DNA of 64,000 bases from Candidatus Pantoea haifensis (GCA_018842655.1 JAGTWN010000004.1:3676754-3740753), one strand, 5' to 3'. Counted from the stretch's first letter, positions 33,288 through 44,583 are shown. A program made the numbers and translations. The notes: generated by a model from the letters alone, not told the origin.

Positions 33288-33317
33288 TAAGGGGCCAAAC
33301 TTGGCCCCTTTATTTTA
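33288..33317 (+). terminator. Partial terminator/attenuator between rpsB and tsf
   Basis: AAGGGGCCAA-AC-TTGGCCCCTT followed by TATTTTAT. In E. coli a hairpin at this place lowers tsf relative to rpsB without ending all transcription. Confidence 0.75.
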
Positions 33318-33422
33318 TCCAAGTCTGTTACGCCCCTGTTCAGGAAGGCGGGACAGAGTAAATTTTCCGCAATAAGTGCCTGCTGGTGCAAATGTACACA
33401 GGTACGAACCGAGGATTCTGGA

Positions 33423-34274
33423 ATGGCTGAAATTACCGCTGCATTGGTAAAAGAACTGCGTGAGCGTACTGGCGCGGGCATGATGGACTGCAAAAAGGCG
33501 CTGACTGAAGCAAGCGGCGACATCGAGCTGGCTATCGAAAACATGCGTAAGTCTGGCGCAATTAAAGCGGCGAAAAAAGCAGGCAACGTAGCTGCTGACG
33601 GCGTGATCAAAACCAAAATCGTTGGTGACTACGGTGTTATTCTGGAAGTTAACTGCCAGACTGACTTCGTGGCAAAAGACGGCGGTTTCCAGGCATTCGC
33701 TGATAAAGTGCTGGACGCGGCTGTAAGCGATCGCGTCACTGACGTTGAAGTTCTGAAAGCGCAGTTCGAAGAAGAGCGCGTTGCCCTGGTTGCTAAAATC
33801 GGTGAGAACATCAACATCCGTCGCGTTGCAGTACTTGAAGGCGAAGAGCTGGGCAGCTACCTGCACGGCGCACGTATCGGCGTACTGGTTTCAACCAAAG
33901 GCGCTAACGAAGATCTGATCAAGCAGATCGCTATGCACGTTGCAGCGAGCAAGCCTGAGTTTGTTAAGCCAGAAGACGTTTCTGCTGATGTCGTTGAGAA
34001 AGAGTACCAGGTTCAGCTGGACATCGCGATGCAGTCTGGCAAGCCAAAAGAGATCGCTGAGAAAATGGTTGAAGGCCGCATGAAGAAATTCACCGGCGAA
34101 GTTTCTCTGACAGGTCAGGCTTTCGTTATCGACCCAAGCAAAACCGTTGGCCAGGCTCTGAAAGAGCAGGGCGCTGACGTGATCAACTTCATCCGCTTCG
34201 AAGTGGGCGAAGGCATCGAGAAAGTTGAATCTGACTTCGCTGCAGAAGTAGCAGCAATGTCTAAACAGTCTTAA
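33423..34274 (+). CDS. tsf: Elongation factor Ts
   Basis: EF-Ts recycles EF-Tu by releasing GDP. The 283 residues equal E. coli. The N-terminal [17 protein letters not shown] and the EF-Tu-contacting QTDFVAKD (TDFV) are present. Codon use is highly biased as in rpsB. It lies 180 bp after rpsB and ends at a strong terminator. The frame is intact. Confidence 0.99.
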   Translation: MAEITAALVKELRERTGAGMMDCKKALTEASGDIELAIENMRKSGAIKAAKKAGNVAADGVIKTKIVGDYGVILEVNCQTDFVAKDGGFQAFADKVLDAAVSDRVTDVEVLKAQFEEERVALVAKIGENINIRRVAVLEGEELGSYLHGARIGVLVSTKGANEDLIKQIAMHVAASKPEFVKPEDVSADVVEKEYQVQLDIAMQSGKPKEIAEKMVEGRMKKFTGEVSLTGQAFVIDPSKTVGQALKEQGADVINFIRFEVGEGIEKVESDFAAEVAAMSKQS

Positions 34275-34282
34275 TGCTCTGA

Positions 34283-34311
34283 AAGAACCGCCAGAAGGCG
34301 GTTCTTTTTTG
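34283..34311 (+). terminator. Terminator after tsf
   Basis: AGAACCGCC-AGAA-GGCGGTTCT followed by T-run, about ten bases after the tsf stop. Confidence 0.93.
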
Positions 34312-34429
34312 TCTGTGATACGCAACAGACACGTTTTCAGTCTCATCCCAATAGCAATTTTAATGCGTTAAGCGGATGATCGATCAGATTTAACTTATCT
34401 CTCATCATATCTTCCAGGAAGAATTAGCC

Positions 34430-35155
34430 ATGGCGACCAACGCAAAACCTGTTTATCAACGTATCCTGCTAAAACTGAGTGGTGAAGCACTGCAAGGTGC
34501 CGAAGGTTTTGGTATTGACGCGAGTGTGCTTGACCGCATGGCACAAGAGGTAAAAGAGCTGGTCGAACTGGGCATCCAGGTTGGCGTTGTTATTGGCGGC
34601 GGTAACCTGTTCCGTGGGGCGGGTCTGGCACAGGCGGGTATGAACCGCGTGGTGGGCGACCACATGGGTATGCTGGCAACGGTGATGAATGGTTTGGCAA
34701 TGCGTGATGCGCTGCACCGTGCTTATGTTAATGCGCGCCTGATGTCAGCGATTCCACTGAATGGCGTGTGTGATAACTACAGTTGGGCAGAGGCAATTAG
34801 CCTGTTGCGTAATAACCGTGTTGTTATCTTCTCTGCGGGTACGGGTAATCCTTTCTTTACCACGGACTCAGCTGCTTGCCTGCGCGGTATTGAAATCGAA
34901 GCCGACGTCGTATTGAAAGCCACCAAAGTTGACGGTGTCTATTCTGCCGATCCGGTAAAAAGCCCGGATGCCACTTTATACGAGCAGTTAACCTACGCTG
35001 AAGTGCTGGATAAAGAGCTTAAAGTGATGGATCTGGCCGCCTTTACGCTGGCTCGTGACCATAAATTGCCGATCCGCGTCTTCAACATGAATAAGCCTGG
35101 TGCGTTGCGTCGCGTCGTCATGGGTGAAAAAGAAGGCACCCTGATTACGCATTAA
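34430..35155 (+). CDS. pyrH: UMP kinase
   Basis: PyrH phosphorylates UMP to UDP in pyrimidine synthesis and is a hexamer regulated by GTP and UTP. The 241 residues equal E. coli. The nucleotide-binding N-terminus [13 protein letters not shown], the glycine loop [13 protein letters not shown] and the UMP-binding [13 protein letters not shown] are intact. AGGAAG precedes the ATG at 34430. It lies between tsf and frr. Confidence 0.98.
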   Translation: MATNAKPVYQRILLKLSGEALQGAEGFGIDASVLDRMAQEVKELVELGIQVGVVIGGGNLFRGAGLAQAGMNRVVGDHMGMLATVMNGLAMRDALHRAYVNARLMSAIPLNGVCDNYSWAEAISLLRNNRVVIFSAGTGNPFFTTDSAACLRGIEIEADVVLKATKVDGVYSADPVKSPDATLYEQLTYAEVLDKELKVMDLAAFTLARDHKLPIRVFNMNKPGALRRVVMGEKEGTLITH

Positions 35156-35191
35156 TACCCGAGGCGAGATAAAATAAGGTATATTCTGTCA

Positions 35192-35265
35192 GCGCGATGA
35201 TAACGCATCGCGCACCAGTCAGGATTATCGATGATTATCGATCCCGCTTCCGGTTATGCCGGAAC
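35192..35265 (+). promoter_or_regulatory. Repeat- and hairpin-rich leader before frr
   Basis: In the 143-bp pyrH-frr gap, GCGCGATG (35192-35199) pairs with CATCGCGC (35206-35213); then the ten bases GATTATCGAT occur twice in tandem (35223-35242); then TTCCGG-TTATG-CCGGAA makes a second hairpin (35249-35265). A TATATT at about 35170 could be a -10 of an frr promoter. The role is unknown; it may set frr translation or transcript stability. Confidence 0.5.
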
Positions 35266-35298
35266 TGGCCAGGTCAAACCGAATCCAAGGGTTTCAAC

Positions 35299-35856
35299 GT
35301 GATTAACGACATCAAAAAAGATGCTGAAACGCGCATGGACAAATGCGTGGAAGCATTCAAAAACACCATCAGCAAAGTGCGCACCGGTCGTGCTTCACCT
35401 TCGCTGCTCGACGGCATTATTGTCGAATATTACGGCACGCCGACGCCGCTGCGTCAGCTGGCTTCCGTTACCGTAGAAGACTCACGCACGCTGAAAATCA
35501 ACGTGTTTGATCGTTCACTCGGCCCAGCCGTTGAAAAAGCGATCATGGCGTCTGACCTCGGTTTAAATCCAAGCTCAGCTGGCAGTGACATTCGTGTTCC
35601 GCTGCCTGCGCTGACCGAAGAACGCCGTAAAGACTTGATCAAAATCGTGCGCGGTGAAGCCGAGCAGGGTCGCGTATCAGTCCGTAACGTGCGTCGCGAT
35701 GCCAACGACAAAATCAAAGTGCTGCTGAAAGATAAAGAGATCAGCGAAGACGACGAACGTCGTGCGCAAGATGAGATCCAAAAAATGACTGATGCACATA
35801 TCAAGAAAGTTGATGCTGCGCTGTCAGAAAAAGAGACGGAGTTGATGGATTTCTAA
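35299..35856 (+). CDS. frr: Ribosome recycling factor
   Basis: RRF splits post-termination ribosomes together with EF-G. From the GTG at 35299 the product has 185 residues, equal to E. coli, with [27 protein letters not shown] and [19 protein letters not shown] is chosen over the upstream ATG at 35197 because only this start fits the family and AAGG lies about nine bases ahead of it. It follows a structured leader. The frame is intact. Confidence 0.97.
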   Translation: MINDIKKDAETRMDKCVEAFKNTISKVRTGRASPSLLDGIIVEYYGTPTPLRQLASVTVEDSRTLKINVFDRSLGPAVEKAIMASDLGLNPSSAGSDIRVPLPALTEERRKDLIKIVRGEAEQGRVSVRNVRRDANDKIKVLLKDKEISEDDERRAQDEIQKMTDAHIKKVDAALSEKETELMDF

Positions 35857-35974
35857 TTCCATTAATGCCGGACAAAACGCCGTACAGAGAGGTATTCAAA
35901 TGAATGCGACATCTGGCGGCGTTTTACATTGTGCTTTCGGGCACGGCCTGTTTTGACTTCACATGGATAGCATC

Positions 35975-37176
35975 ATGAAGCGATTAACCTTGCTGGGTTC
36001 AACCGGATCGATTGGCACCAGCACGCTGGCGGTCATTAGCGCCAATCCCGATCTTTATCAGGTGACCGCATTAGTCGCCGGACACAATGTCACGCTCATG
36101 GCTGAGCAATGCGCGCAGTTTAAGCCTCGTTATGCCGCCATGGCAGATGAAGCCTCGGCCAGCGCGCTGCGTGAGCGACTGAGAGCACTCAATATCAACA
36201 CCGAAGTGCTCTCCGGCGTTCAGGCGGCGTGTGAACTGGCTGCGCTGGATGAAGTTGATCAAGTGATGGCGGCGATTGTTGGCGCATCAGGATTACTGCC
36301 AACCTTAGCCGCCATTCGCGCCAGTAAAACAGTCCTGCTGGCAAACAAAGAATCCCTTGTCACCTGCGGCCGTTTTTTATGGAGGCGGTGCGTCAACATA
36401 ATGCGCAATTGCTGCCGGTCGACAGCGAGCACAATGCTATTTTTCAGAGTTTCCCGGCTACCATCCAGCATCAGTTAGGTTACGCTGACCTGCGGGATAA
36501 TGGTATTGAGTCCATTATCCTTACGGGATCGGGTGGCCCTTTTCGTGACACACCATTAACCGATTTGGCAGCAATGACGCCAGATCAGGCATGTGCACAT
36601 CCGAACTGGTCGATGGGACGAAAAATTTCTGTCGATTCAGCCACCATGATGAATAAAGGTCTTGAATACATTGAAGCCCGTTGGTTGTTTAATGCCAGCG
36701 CAGCGCAGATGGAAGTGATTTTGCATCCACAATCGGTCATTCACTCTATGGTGCGATACTGCGATGGTAGCGTGTTGGCTCAACTGGGTTCGCCGGATAT
36801 GCGTACGCCGATTGCTCACAGCATGGCGTGGCCTGCACGCATCAATGCAGCAGTAACGCCACTGGATTTTACCCGCATGTCGGCGCTGACATTTGCCGAA
36901 CCCGACTTTGGGCGCTATCCCTGCCTGAAACTGGCTATTGAAGCCTGTGATGCCGGGCAGGCAGCGACCACTACGCTTAACGCCGCCAATGAGGTTGCCG
37001 TCGCGGCTTTCCTGAATCACCAGATTCGTTTTACTGACATCGCGGCACTTAACAACGCAGTGCTGGCGGCACAGACGTGTCAGGAACCGGATTCGGTGGA
37101 CGCCGTCCTTGAAATCGATCGCATGGCGCGTGCCGCTGCAACAGAAATGTTGCCGCGCTTCACGTCATTACACTGA
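35975..37176 (+). CDS. dxr: 1-deoxy-D-xylulose 5-phosphate reductoisomerase (frameshifted)
   Basis: Dxr is the second enzyme of the MEP isoprenoid pathway and an essential gene. The NADPH loop [12 protein letters not shown] is at the start of the first frame; [20 protein letters not shown] and the active-site loop [21 protein letters not shown] follow in the second. The frames meet at six T (36373-36378); a seventh restores [18 protein letters not shown] and gives 400 residues (E. coli 398). The ATG at 35975 gives [11 protein letters not shown]; an upstream in-frame ATG at 35963 adds four residues. Confidence 0.95.
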
Positions 37177-37191
37177 TCGCGCCGAGGTCGT

Positions 37192-37220
37192 TTGTTCACT
37201 TCCGGTGGAAATGGTATAGT
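37192..37220 (+). promoter_or_regulatory. Promoter before uppS
   Basis: TTGTTC (37192-37197), a 17-bp spacer and TATAGT (37215-37220) lie in the 171-bp dxr-uppS gap, leaving a leader of about 120 bases. It may drive the uppS-cdsA-rseP-bamA string. Confidence 0.6.
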
Positions 37221-37347
37221 CGCAGGCTCGCGTTTAACGGTCTGTCACCGGATTCGGTGTGGCCCGGCATACAGTGTCGGGATTTGTACCGGGCGCAATG
37301 TATTCAGAAACCACAGCATTTCTGATGAAAGGAATTGATTACGCGTT

Positions 37348-38098
37348 ATGTCGTCTAACAATCACAACAAAACCGATGACCAACAGGGAACCGGTCCGCG
37401 TCACGTTGCTATCATTATGGATGGCAATGGTCGCTGGGCTAAAAATCAAGGAAAGTTGCGTATTTCCGGTCATAAAGCGGGTGTTAAGTCGGTGCGTCGC
37501 GCCGTCAGCTTTGCTGTCAGTAACAATCTGGAATCATTAACGCTTTACGCTTTCAGTAGTGAAAACTGGAGTCGTCCAGCGCAAGAAGTAACAGCCTTGA
37601 TGGAACTCTTTGTTTGGGCGCTTGATAGCGAAGTCAAAAGCCTGCACAAACATAATGTCCGTCTGCGGATTATTGGCGACATTAGTCGTTTCAGTGCCCG
37701 TATTCAGGAGCGGATTCGCCGTTCTGAGTCACTGACAGAGAACAACGATGGCCTGACGCTGAACATTGCCGCTAACTACGGCGGGCGTTGGGATATTATC
37801 GAAGGCGTAAAAAGCTGGCTGAACAGGTTCAGGAAGGGCTACTGCGACCTGACCAAATAACCGAAGAGAGTCTGGCGCCCCATCTGTGTATGCAGGATCA
37901 AGCGCCAGTGGATTTAGTGATAAGGACCGGGGAGAGCATCGGATTAGCAACTTCCTGCTGTGGCAAATTGCCTATGCTGAATTCTATTTTACCGATGTTC
38001 TTTGGCCGGATTTCGATGAACACGTTTTTGAAGGTGCACTGAATGCATTCTCTCTGCGGGAGCGTCGCTATGGCGGCGCTGCACCAGGCGGCGCCTGA
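37348..38098 (+). CDS. uppS: Undecaprenyl diphosphate synthase (two frameshifts)
   Basis: UppS makes the C55 lipid carrier for cell-wall and O-antigen synthesis; it is essential. [14 protein letters not shown] with the catalytic Asp, [13 protein letters not shown], and the C-terminal [15 protein letters not shown] and DVLWPDFDE are all recognisable but spread over three frames. Breaks are at five A (37809-37813; a sixth gives [13 protein letters not shown]) and four G (37929-37932; a fifth gives IRTGGEHRIS). The repaired protein has 250 residues (E. coli 253). ATG 37348 is the start. Confidence 0.94.
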
Positions 38099-38116
38099 GC
38101 AATCTGGGGGTAACCT

Positions 38117-38974
38117 TTGCTGAAGTCTCGTCTGATTACCGCGTTTATTTTAATTCCGCTGGTGATTGCTGCGCTGTTCTGGTTACCGCCTGTTGGCTTT
38201 GCGATTACAACCATCATTATTTGCATGCTTGCCGCCTGGGAATGGGGGCAGTTGGCGGGTATGGCATCCCGTCAACAGCGTATCTGGCTGGCTGTGCTTT
38301 GCGGCTTGCTGCTGGCGCTCATGCTCTTCACTCTTCCTCCTTATCAGCATGATGTTCATCTGCCTCAGATCGCGACTTCGCTTTGGGCGTCGCTCGTGTG
38401 GTGGATTGCGGCATTGCTGTTAGTGCTTTTCTATCCCGCTTCAGCAGCATTATGGCGTCATTCGCGCCCGCTACGGCTGCTGTTTGGCGTATTAACCATT
38501 GTTCCTTTCTTTTGGGGCATGCTGGCGCTGCGTCAGTATCATTACGATAGCGACCACTTTGCAGGTGCCTGGTGGCTACTGTTTGTCATGTTTTTGGTAT
38601 GGGGCGCTGATTCTGGGGCCTATATGTTTGGCAAACTGTTTGGTAAACACAAGCTGGCACCGAAAGTCTCACCCGGTAAAACCTGGGAAGGCTTTATCGG
38701 CGGGCTGATCTCTTCGGCAGTTATCGCCTTGTTATTTGCCAGCCTGGCGCCACTCACTGTTTCTGTTGGAACGCTGGTCGTTTGTGCGGTGATTGCTACC
38801 TTAGCGTCCGTTTTGGGCGATCTCACGGAGAGTATGTTTAAGCGTGAAGCAGGCATTAAAGACAGTGGCAATTTAATTCCTGGCCACGGTGGTATCCTTG
38901 ATCGCATCGATAGCCTGACTGCAGCCGTGCCGGTGTTCGCCTGTTTATTGCTACTGGTGTTCCGCACCCTCTGA
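38117..38974 (+). CDS. cdsA: Phosphatidate cytidylyltransferase
   Basis: CdsA makes CDP-diacylglycerol, precursor of all phospholipids, in the inner membrane. The 285 residues (E. coli 285) have about eight hydrophobic segments and the signature near the C-terminus (VLGDLTESMFKREAGIKDSG...GGILDRIDS). The start is a TTG (38117), as in E. coli, after GGGGGTAA. It follows uppS by 18 bp and precedes rseP by 12 bp. The frame is intact. Confidence 0.97.
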   Translation: MLKSRLITAFILIPLVIAALFWLPPVGFAITTIIICMLAAWEWGQLAGMASRQQRIWLAVLCGLLLALMLFTLPPYQHDVHLPQIATSLWASLVWWIAALLLVLFYPASAALWRHSRPLRLLFGVLTIVPFFWGMLALRQYHYDSDHFAGAWWLLFVMFLVWGADSGAYMFGKLFGKHKLAPKVSPGKTWEGFIGGLISSAVIALLFASLAPLTVSVGTLVVCAVIATLASVLGDLTESMFKREAGIKDSGNLIPGHGGILDRIDSLTAAVPVFACLLLLVFRTL

Positions 38975-38986
38975 GGACAGGCCAAG

Positions 38987-40336
38987 ATGTTGAGCATAAT
39001 CTGGAGTTTTGTCGCCTTTATCGTTGCACTTGGCGTATTAATTACCGTACATGAGTTCGGCCATTTCTGGGTGGCACGACGTTGCGGTGTCAAAGTTGAA
39101 CGTTTCTCCGTTGGTTTTGGTAAAACGCTGTGGCGACGTTTTGATCGTCACGGTACCGAATTTGTCATTGCACTGATTCCGCTGGGTGGCTACGTCAAAA
39201 TGCTCGATGAGCGCGTAGAGAGCGTACCCGCCGAATTACGTCATCAGGCTTTTAACAATAAAGCTATCTGGCAACGTGCGTCTGTTATCGCTGCCGGCCC
39301 TGTCGCCAATTTCATCTTCGCTATCCTTGCTTACTGGGTTGTGTTTATTCACGGCGTGCCTGGCGTACGCCCGGTAATCGGTGAAATTTTAAACGGTTCG
39401 GTCGCTGCAGAAGCGCAAATTGCACCAGGAATGGAACTTAAGGCAGTTGACGGTATCGAAACGCCTGACTGGGATGCTGTGCGTATGGCGCTGGTGGCTA
39501 AAATCGGCGACAGCAGCACCACCGTAACGGTTGCGCGTTTTGGTGAACAGGCAACGCAGCAGAAGCAGCTTGATTTGCGTAACTGGCACTTTGAGCCAGA
39601 TAAGCAAGATCCGGTAGTGTCATTGGGTATCCGCCCGCGTGGTCCGCAGATTGAAACCACGCTGGCTGAAGTGCAGGCTGATTCTCCTGCCAGCGAAGCC
39701 GGTTTGCAAGCTGGCGACAGGATCGTTAAAGTCGATGGTCAGCCATTATCGCAGTGGCAGGCTTTTGTCGCGCAGGTACGGGATAATCCCGGAAGAAGTA
39801 TGGCACTTGAGGTGGAACGCAGCGGCGAATCGGTGCAGTTAACGATGACGCCAGAAGCGAAACCTGGAGACAAATCGGAAGGATTTGCGGGAGTCATTCC
39901 ACGAATCGTTCCGCTACCGGAAGAGTATAAAACGGTACGCCAGTATGGTGCGTTTGCGGCTATTGGTGAGGCTAGTGTAAAAACCTGGCAACTGATGAAG
40001 CTGACTGTTTCCATGTTGGGCAAGTTGATAACCGGTGATGTGAAGTTGAACAACCTGAGCGGGCCAATTTCGATTGCGCAAGGTGCAGGATTGTCAGCAG
40101 AGTACGGGATGATTTATTACCTGATGTTCCTGGCGCTGATAAGCGTTAACCTGGGCATCATCAATCTGTTCCCTCTGCCGGTTTTAGATGGTGGGCACTT
40201 ACTCTTTCTGGCGATCGAAAAGATCAAAGGTGGACCGGTGTCCGAGCGAGTTCAGGACTTTAGTTATCGCATTGGCTCAATTCTGCTGGTGTTGTTAATG
40301 GGGCTTGCACTTTTCAATGATTTCTCACGTCTGTAA
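38987..40336 (+). CDS. rseP: Site-2 intramembrane zinc metalloprotease RseP
   Basis: RseP cuts the anti-sigma factor RseA in the membrane after DegS, releasing sigma-E, and clears remnant signal peptides. HEFGH (about residue 22) and [12 protein letters not shown] supply the zinc ligands. Two PDZ domains lie between, in the periplasm, and four membrane segments are predictable. It has 449 residues (E. coli 450). In the same window degP carries the sigma-E promoter RseP ultimately controls. The frame is intact. Confidence 0.97.
   Translation: MLSIIWSFVAFIVALGVLITVHEFGHFWVARRCGVKVERFSVGFGKTLWRRFDRHGTEFVIALIPLGGYVKMLDERVESVPAELRHQAFNNKAIWQRASVIAAGPVANFIFAILAYWVVFIHGVPGVRPVIGEILNGSVAAEAQIAPGMELKAVDGIETPDWDAVRMALVAKIGDSSTTVTVARFGEQATQQKQLDLRNWHFEPDKQDPVVSLGIRPRGPQIETTLAEVQADSPASEAGLQAGDRIVKVDGQPLSQWQAFVAQVRDNPGRSMALEVERSGESVQLTMTPEAKPGDKSEGFAGVIPRIVPLPEEYKTVRQYGAFAAIGEASVKTWQLMKLTVSMLGKLITGDVKLNNLSGPISIAQGAGLSAEYGMIYYLMFLALISVNLGIINLFPLPVLDGGHLLFLAIEKIKGGPVSERVQDFSYRIGSILLVLLMGLALFNDFSRL
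39433..39460 (+). promoter_or_regulatory. Possible internal sigma-E promoter in rseP, ahead of bamA
   Basis: GGAACTT (39433-39439), 16 bases, then TCGAA (39456-39460) resembles sigma-E elements, with an imperfect -10. In E. coli sigma-E promoters feeding bamA lie within rseP. This site is about 930 bp before bamA and inside a codon-constrained sequence, so it may be chance. Confidence 0.3.
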
Positions 40337-40387
40337 TTGCTGGATAGCGGACTGACGTGGGATGTGTTAGGAAAACGCATAATAACG

Positions 40388-42792
40388 ATGGCGATGAAAA
40401 AGTTGCTCATAGCGTCGCTGCTGTTTAGCAGCGCCACCGTTTACGGTGCAGACGATTTCGTGGTGAAGGATATTCATTTCGAAGGGCTGCAGCGAGTCGC
40501 CGTCGGCGCGGCTCTGCTGAGCATGCCGGTACGAGTTGGTGATACGGTCTCTGACGATGACGTCAGAAATACCATTCGCTCGCTGTTTGCGACCGGCAAC
40601 TTTGAGGATGTTCAGGTCCTGCGAGACGGTAATACGCTGATTGTCCAGGTTAAAGAACGCCCTACCATTGCCAGCATTACCTTCACCGGTAACAAAGCGG
40701 TGAAAGAGGATCAGCTCAAACAAAACCTTGAAGCCTCAGGCGTGCGCGTTGGCGAAGCGTTAGACCGCACCACCATCTCTTCCATTGAGAAGGGCCTTGA
40801 AGACTTCTACTACAGCGTCGGTAAGTATACGGCCAGCGTTAAAGCTGTCGTGACGCCACTGCCACGTAACCGTGTCGATCTCAAACTGGTCTTTACTGAA
40901 GGTGTCTCTGCAAAGATTCAGCAGATTAACATTGTCGGTAACAAGGCTTTCAGTTCTGATGAGCTGATTTCCCGTTTCCAGCTGCGTGATGAAGTGCCGT
41001 GGTGGAACGTGGTTGGCGATCGTAAATACCAGAAACAGAAACTGGCAGGCGATCTCGAAACACTGCGCAGCTTCTACCTCGACCGGGGTTATGCGCGCTT
41101 TAATATCGATTCCACGCAGGTGAGCCTGACGCCGGATAAAAAAGGCATCTATATCACCGTAAACATCACTGAAGGCGATCAGTACAAGATTGCAGGTGTG
41201 ATTGTGAACGGCAGCATGGCGGGTCACTCAGCGGAAATTGAGCACCTGACAAAATCCCTGCGGGCGAGCTGTACAACGGCACCAAAGTCACGCAGATGGA
41301 AGATGACATCAAGAAGCTGCTTGGCCGCTATGGTTATGCCTATCCGCGCGTGGTGACACAGCCGGAAATCAACGATGCGGATAAAACCGTTAAGCTGCAC
41401 ATCAACGTTGATGCAGGCAACCGCTATTACGTGCGCAATGTCCGTTTTGAGGGCAACGACACCTCAAAAGATTCCGTACTGCGCCGCGAAATGCGCCAGA
41501 TGGAAGGCGCATGGTTAGGCAGCGATCTGGTTGAGCAGGGCAAAGAGCGTTTAAACCGCACCGGCTACTTCGAAACCGTCGATGTCGATACGCAGCGCGT
41601 TTCCGGCTCGCCTGACCAGGTTGATGTGGTCTACAAGGTAAAAGAGCGTAACACTGGTACCTTTAACTTTGGTGTGGGTTACGGCACCGAAAGTGGCGTC
41701 AGCTTCCAGGTGGGGGTCACGCAGGATAACTGGCTGGGCACCGGTAACACCGTAGGCATTAGCGGCACCAAAAATGACTATCAGACCTATGCTGAAGTGT
41801 CATTAACCGATCCCTATTTCACGGTTGATGGTGTTAGCCTGGGCGGGCGTCTGTTCTATAACGACTTTAAAGCGGATGACGCCGATCTCTCTGACTATAC
41901 CAACAGAAGCTATGGTTTAGACGGCACCTTAGGTTTCCCGGTCAATGAGAACAACACGCTGCGAGTCGGTTTAGGCTATGTGCATAACGACTTGTCTGAC
42001 ATGCAGCCACAGGTTGCGATGTGGCGTTATCTTGACTCGGTTGGCAAGCCGCAACAGCTCAACGACGATGGCGATTTCTCTGCGGATGACTTCACCTTCA
42101 ACTATGGCTGGACTTATAACACGCTGGATCGTGGTTTCTTCCCAACGTCCGGTAACCGCACAAATCTGAACGGTAAGATCACGATCCCAGGTTCAGATAA
42201 CAATTTCTATAAAGTCACGCTCGACAGCCAGCAGTACGTGCCGATTAACGAGGATCGTACCTGGGTGCTGTTAGGACGTGGTCGCGTAGGTTACGGTGAT
42301 GGCTTAGGCGGCAAAGAGTTGCCGTTCTATGAGAACTTCTATGCAGGTGGCTCTAGTACCGTGCGTGGTTTCCGCTCTAATACCATTGGTCCTAAAGCGG
42401 CATACCTGAACGACAACTCCTCAACCTGCTCCGGTGCTAACCGGGTCTGTTCGTCGGATGATGCTGTAGGCGGTAATGCGATGGCAATCGCCAGCCTTGA
42501 GCTGATTACGCCAACGCCATTCCTGAGCGAGAAATATGCGAACTCGGTCCGTACCTCGCTGTTTGTCGATGCGGGTACAGCCTGGGATACCAAGTGGGAA
42601 AATGACGCCGATACGCGTGCCGCAGGTGTACCAGACTACAGCGATCCGAGTAATATTCGTGTATCAAGCGGTATCGCACTACAGTGGATGTCGCCGCTCG
42701 GTCCGCTGGTGTTCTCTTATGCTCAGCCGATCAAGAAATACGAGGGAGACAAGTCAGAGCAATTCCAGTTTAACATTGGTAAAACCTGGTAA
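40388..42792 (+). CDS. bamA: Outer membrane protein assembly factor BamA (frameshifted)
   Basis: BamA is the essential core of the machine that folds beta-barrel proteins into the outer membrane. A signal peptide ([20 protein letters not shown]) is followed by five POTRA repeats and a 16-strand barrel with the conserved [12 protein letters not shown] in loop 6. The frame breaks near three G (41262-41264); one more base gives a [20 protein letters not shown] junction as in E. coli and 801 residues (E. coli 810). The ATG at 40388 is the family start. Sigma-E control is expected. Confidence 0.95.
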
Positions 42793-42904
42793 TGTTCTGA
42801 GCATGGATGCATAAGCAGAAGTATTGCCGTCGGCCAGGGCTAAAAGACTGTGCCGCGGCAAACACTGTGTCGCTGACACAAACGTTGATGGTAAGGAGTT
42901 TATA

Positions 42905-43402
42905 GTGAAAAAGTTGTTGTGTGCCGCAGGTCTGGGTCTCGCTTTAGCGGTTTCCGCGGGTGTTCAGGCTGCTGACAAAATCGCAGTGGTAAACGTGTCC
43001 AGCATTTTCCAACAGTTACCGCAACGTGCGACTGTTGCTAAACAGCTGGAAAACGAGTTCAAAGGCCGGGCAACTGAGTTGCAGAGCCAGGAACGCGATC
43101 TGCAAACCAAGATGCAGCGTCTGCAGCGTGACGGATCAACCATGAAGGCCAGCGAACGCAGCCGCATGGAAAAAGACGTTATGTCACAGCGTGAAGCCTT
43201 CTCATCTAAAGCGCAGGCTTTTGAGCAGGACAACCGCCGTCGTCAGATGGAAGAGCGTAACAAGCTGCTGAGCCGTATCCAGGATGCGGTGAAAAAAGTG
43301 GCTGACGACGATGGCTACGATGTGGTAATTGATGCCAACGCCGTGGCTTACGCGTCAAACGCGAAAGACATTACTGCTGACGTGCTGAAACAGGTTAAAT
43401 AA
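42905..43402 (+). CDS. skp: Periplasmic chaperone Skp
   Basis: Skp is a trimeric, jellyfish-shaped holdase that carries unfolded outer-membrane proteins to BamA. From the GTG at 42905 the product begins [22 protein letters not shown], a signal peptide, and reaches 165 residues (E. coli 161). The long charged helices ([15 protein letters not shown]...[14 protein letters not shown]) are the tentacles. AAGGAG precedes the start. It lies between bamA and lpxD, as in E. coli. The frame is intact. Confidence 0.97.
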   Translation: MKKLLCAAGLGLALAVSAGVQAADKIAVVNVSSIFQQLPQRATVAKQLENEFKGRATELQSQERDLQTKMQRLQRDGSTMKASERSRMEKDVMSQREAFSSKAQAFEQDNRRRQMEERNKLLSRIQDAVKKVADDDGYDVVIDANAVAYASNAKDITADVLKQVK

Positions 43403-43405
43403 TCA

Positions 43406-44431
43406 ATGTCATCTATTCGACTGGCTGATTTAGCCCAGCAGTTGGATGCAGAATTGCACGGAGATGGCGATATCGTCATCTCCGGCATTGCTTCTATGCA
43501 ATCCGCCACAACTGGCCAAATCACTTTTCTTGCAAACAGCCGTTACCGCGAGCAACTCGCCCTGATTAAGGCTTCAGCCGTGGTGCTGACGGAAGCGGAT
43601 CTGGAGTGGTGCAACACGGCCGCGTTAGTGGTGAAAAATCCTTATCTGACCTATGCCCGTATGGCACAGCTGCTTGATACCACGCCACAACCTGCTCAGA
43701 ATATTGCGCCGAGCGCGGTAATCGACCCGAGCGCCAGATTAGGCAACAACGTGTCTGTTGGTGCCAATGCGGTGATCGAAGCAGACGTTGAGCTGGGCGA
43801 CAACGTGGTGATTGGTGCAGGCTGTTTTGTTGGTAAAAAAACGCGCATCGGCAGCGGCACGCGTTTATGGGCTAACGTTTCCGTCTATCATGAGATTCAA
43901 ATCGGTCAGGATTGTCTGATTCAATCAGGTACGGTTATCGGCTCTGATGGCTTCGGATATGCCAACGATCGTGGCAATTGGGTGAAAATTCCTCAGCTGG
44001 GTGCGGTAATTATCGGCGATCGCGTCGAAATTGGTGCCTGTACGACCATCGATCGCGGTGCCTTGGATAACACTCACATCGGCAATGGTGTTATCATAGA
44101 CAACCAGTGTCAGATCGCCCACAACGTGGTTATTGGTGACAATACTGCGGTGGCAGGCGGTGTGATCATGGCGGGTAGTTTGAAAATTGGACGTTACTGT
44201 ATGATTGGCGGCGCCAGCGTCATTAACGGCCATATGGAAATCTGTGACAAAGTGACCGTAACCGGTATGGGTATGGTAATGCGTCCCATCACAGAGCCTG
44301 GTGTATACTCTTCAGGCATTCCGTTACAACCTAACAAAACCTGGCGTAAAACTGCAGCTCTGGTGATGAACATCGATGATATAAGCAAACGCTTAAAAGC
44401 CATCGAGCGTAAAGTCGGTAAAGACGACTAA
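43406..44431 (+). CDS. lpxD: UDP-3-O-(3-hydroxyacyl)glucosamine N-acyltransferase
   Basis: LpxD adds the second hydroxyacyl chain in lipid A synthesis. The 341 residues equal E. coli. An N-terminal uridine-binding domain is followed by a left-handed beta-helix of hexapeptide repeats (for example [20 protein letters not shown]), with the catalytic-histidine region [14 protein letters not shown]. It starts three bases after skp. The frame is intact. Confidence 0.97.
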   Translation: MSSIRLADLAQQLDAELHGDGDIVISGIASMQSATTGQITFLANSRYREQLALIKASAVVLTEADLEWCNTAALVVKNPYLTYARMAQLLDTTPQPAQNIAPSAVIDPSARLGNNVSVGANAVIEADVELGDNVVIGAGCFVGKKTRIGSGTRLWANVSVYHEIQIGQDCLIQSGTVIGSDGFGYANDRGNWVKIPQLGAVIIGDRVEIGACTTIDRGALDNTHIGNGVIIDNQCQIAHNVVIGDNTAVAGGVIMAGSLKIGRYCMIGGASVINGHMEICDKVTVTGMGMVMRPITEPGVYSSGIPLQPNKTWRKTAALVMNIDDISKRLKAIERKVGKDD

Positions 44432-44506
44432 GCGGCATCCCAAAACTGACCGGCTTTCATAATAAAAGTGATAAGCAGGGAAGCCAGGCGCCACAGAAAC
44501 TATTTG

Positions 44507-44542
44507 CGGCCTGCGAAAGATCATATTGATCGGTGCAGGCCG
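44507..44542 (+). other. Long stem-loop between lpxD and fabZ
   Basis: CGGCCTGC (44507-44514) pairs with GCAGGCCG (44535-44542), and inside it GATCA-TAT-TGATC forms a second stem, so the 36 bases fold as one long hairpin in the 152-bp gap. No T-run follows. It could be a regulatory or stabilising RNA element of the fabZ-lpxA-lpxB transcript. Confidence 0.5.
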
Positions 44543-44583
44543 TGTTATTGATGTCATCAGATTTTTAGGACAGGAAGAGTATT

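Noticed and set aside
36373-37932. Programmed ribosomal frameshifting in dxr and uppS
   Set aside because: The shifts occur in many unrelated genes, lack stimulatory structures and slippery heptamer consistency, and homologues are not known to need them.
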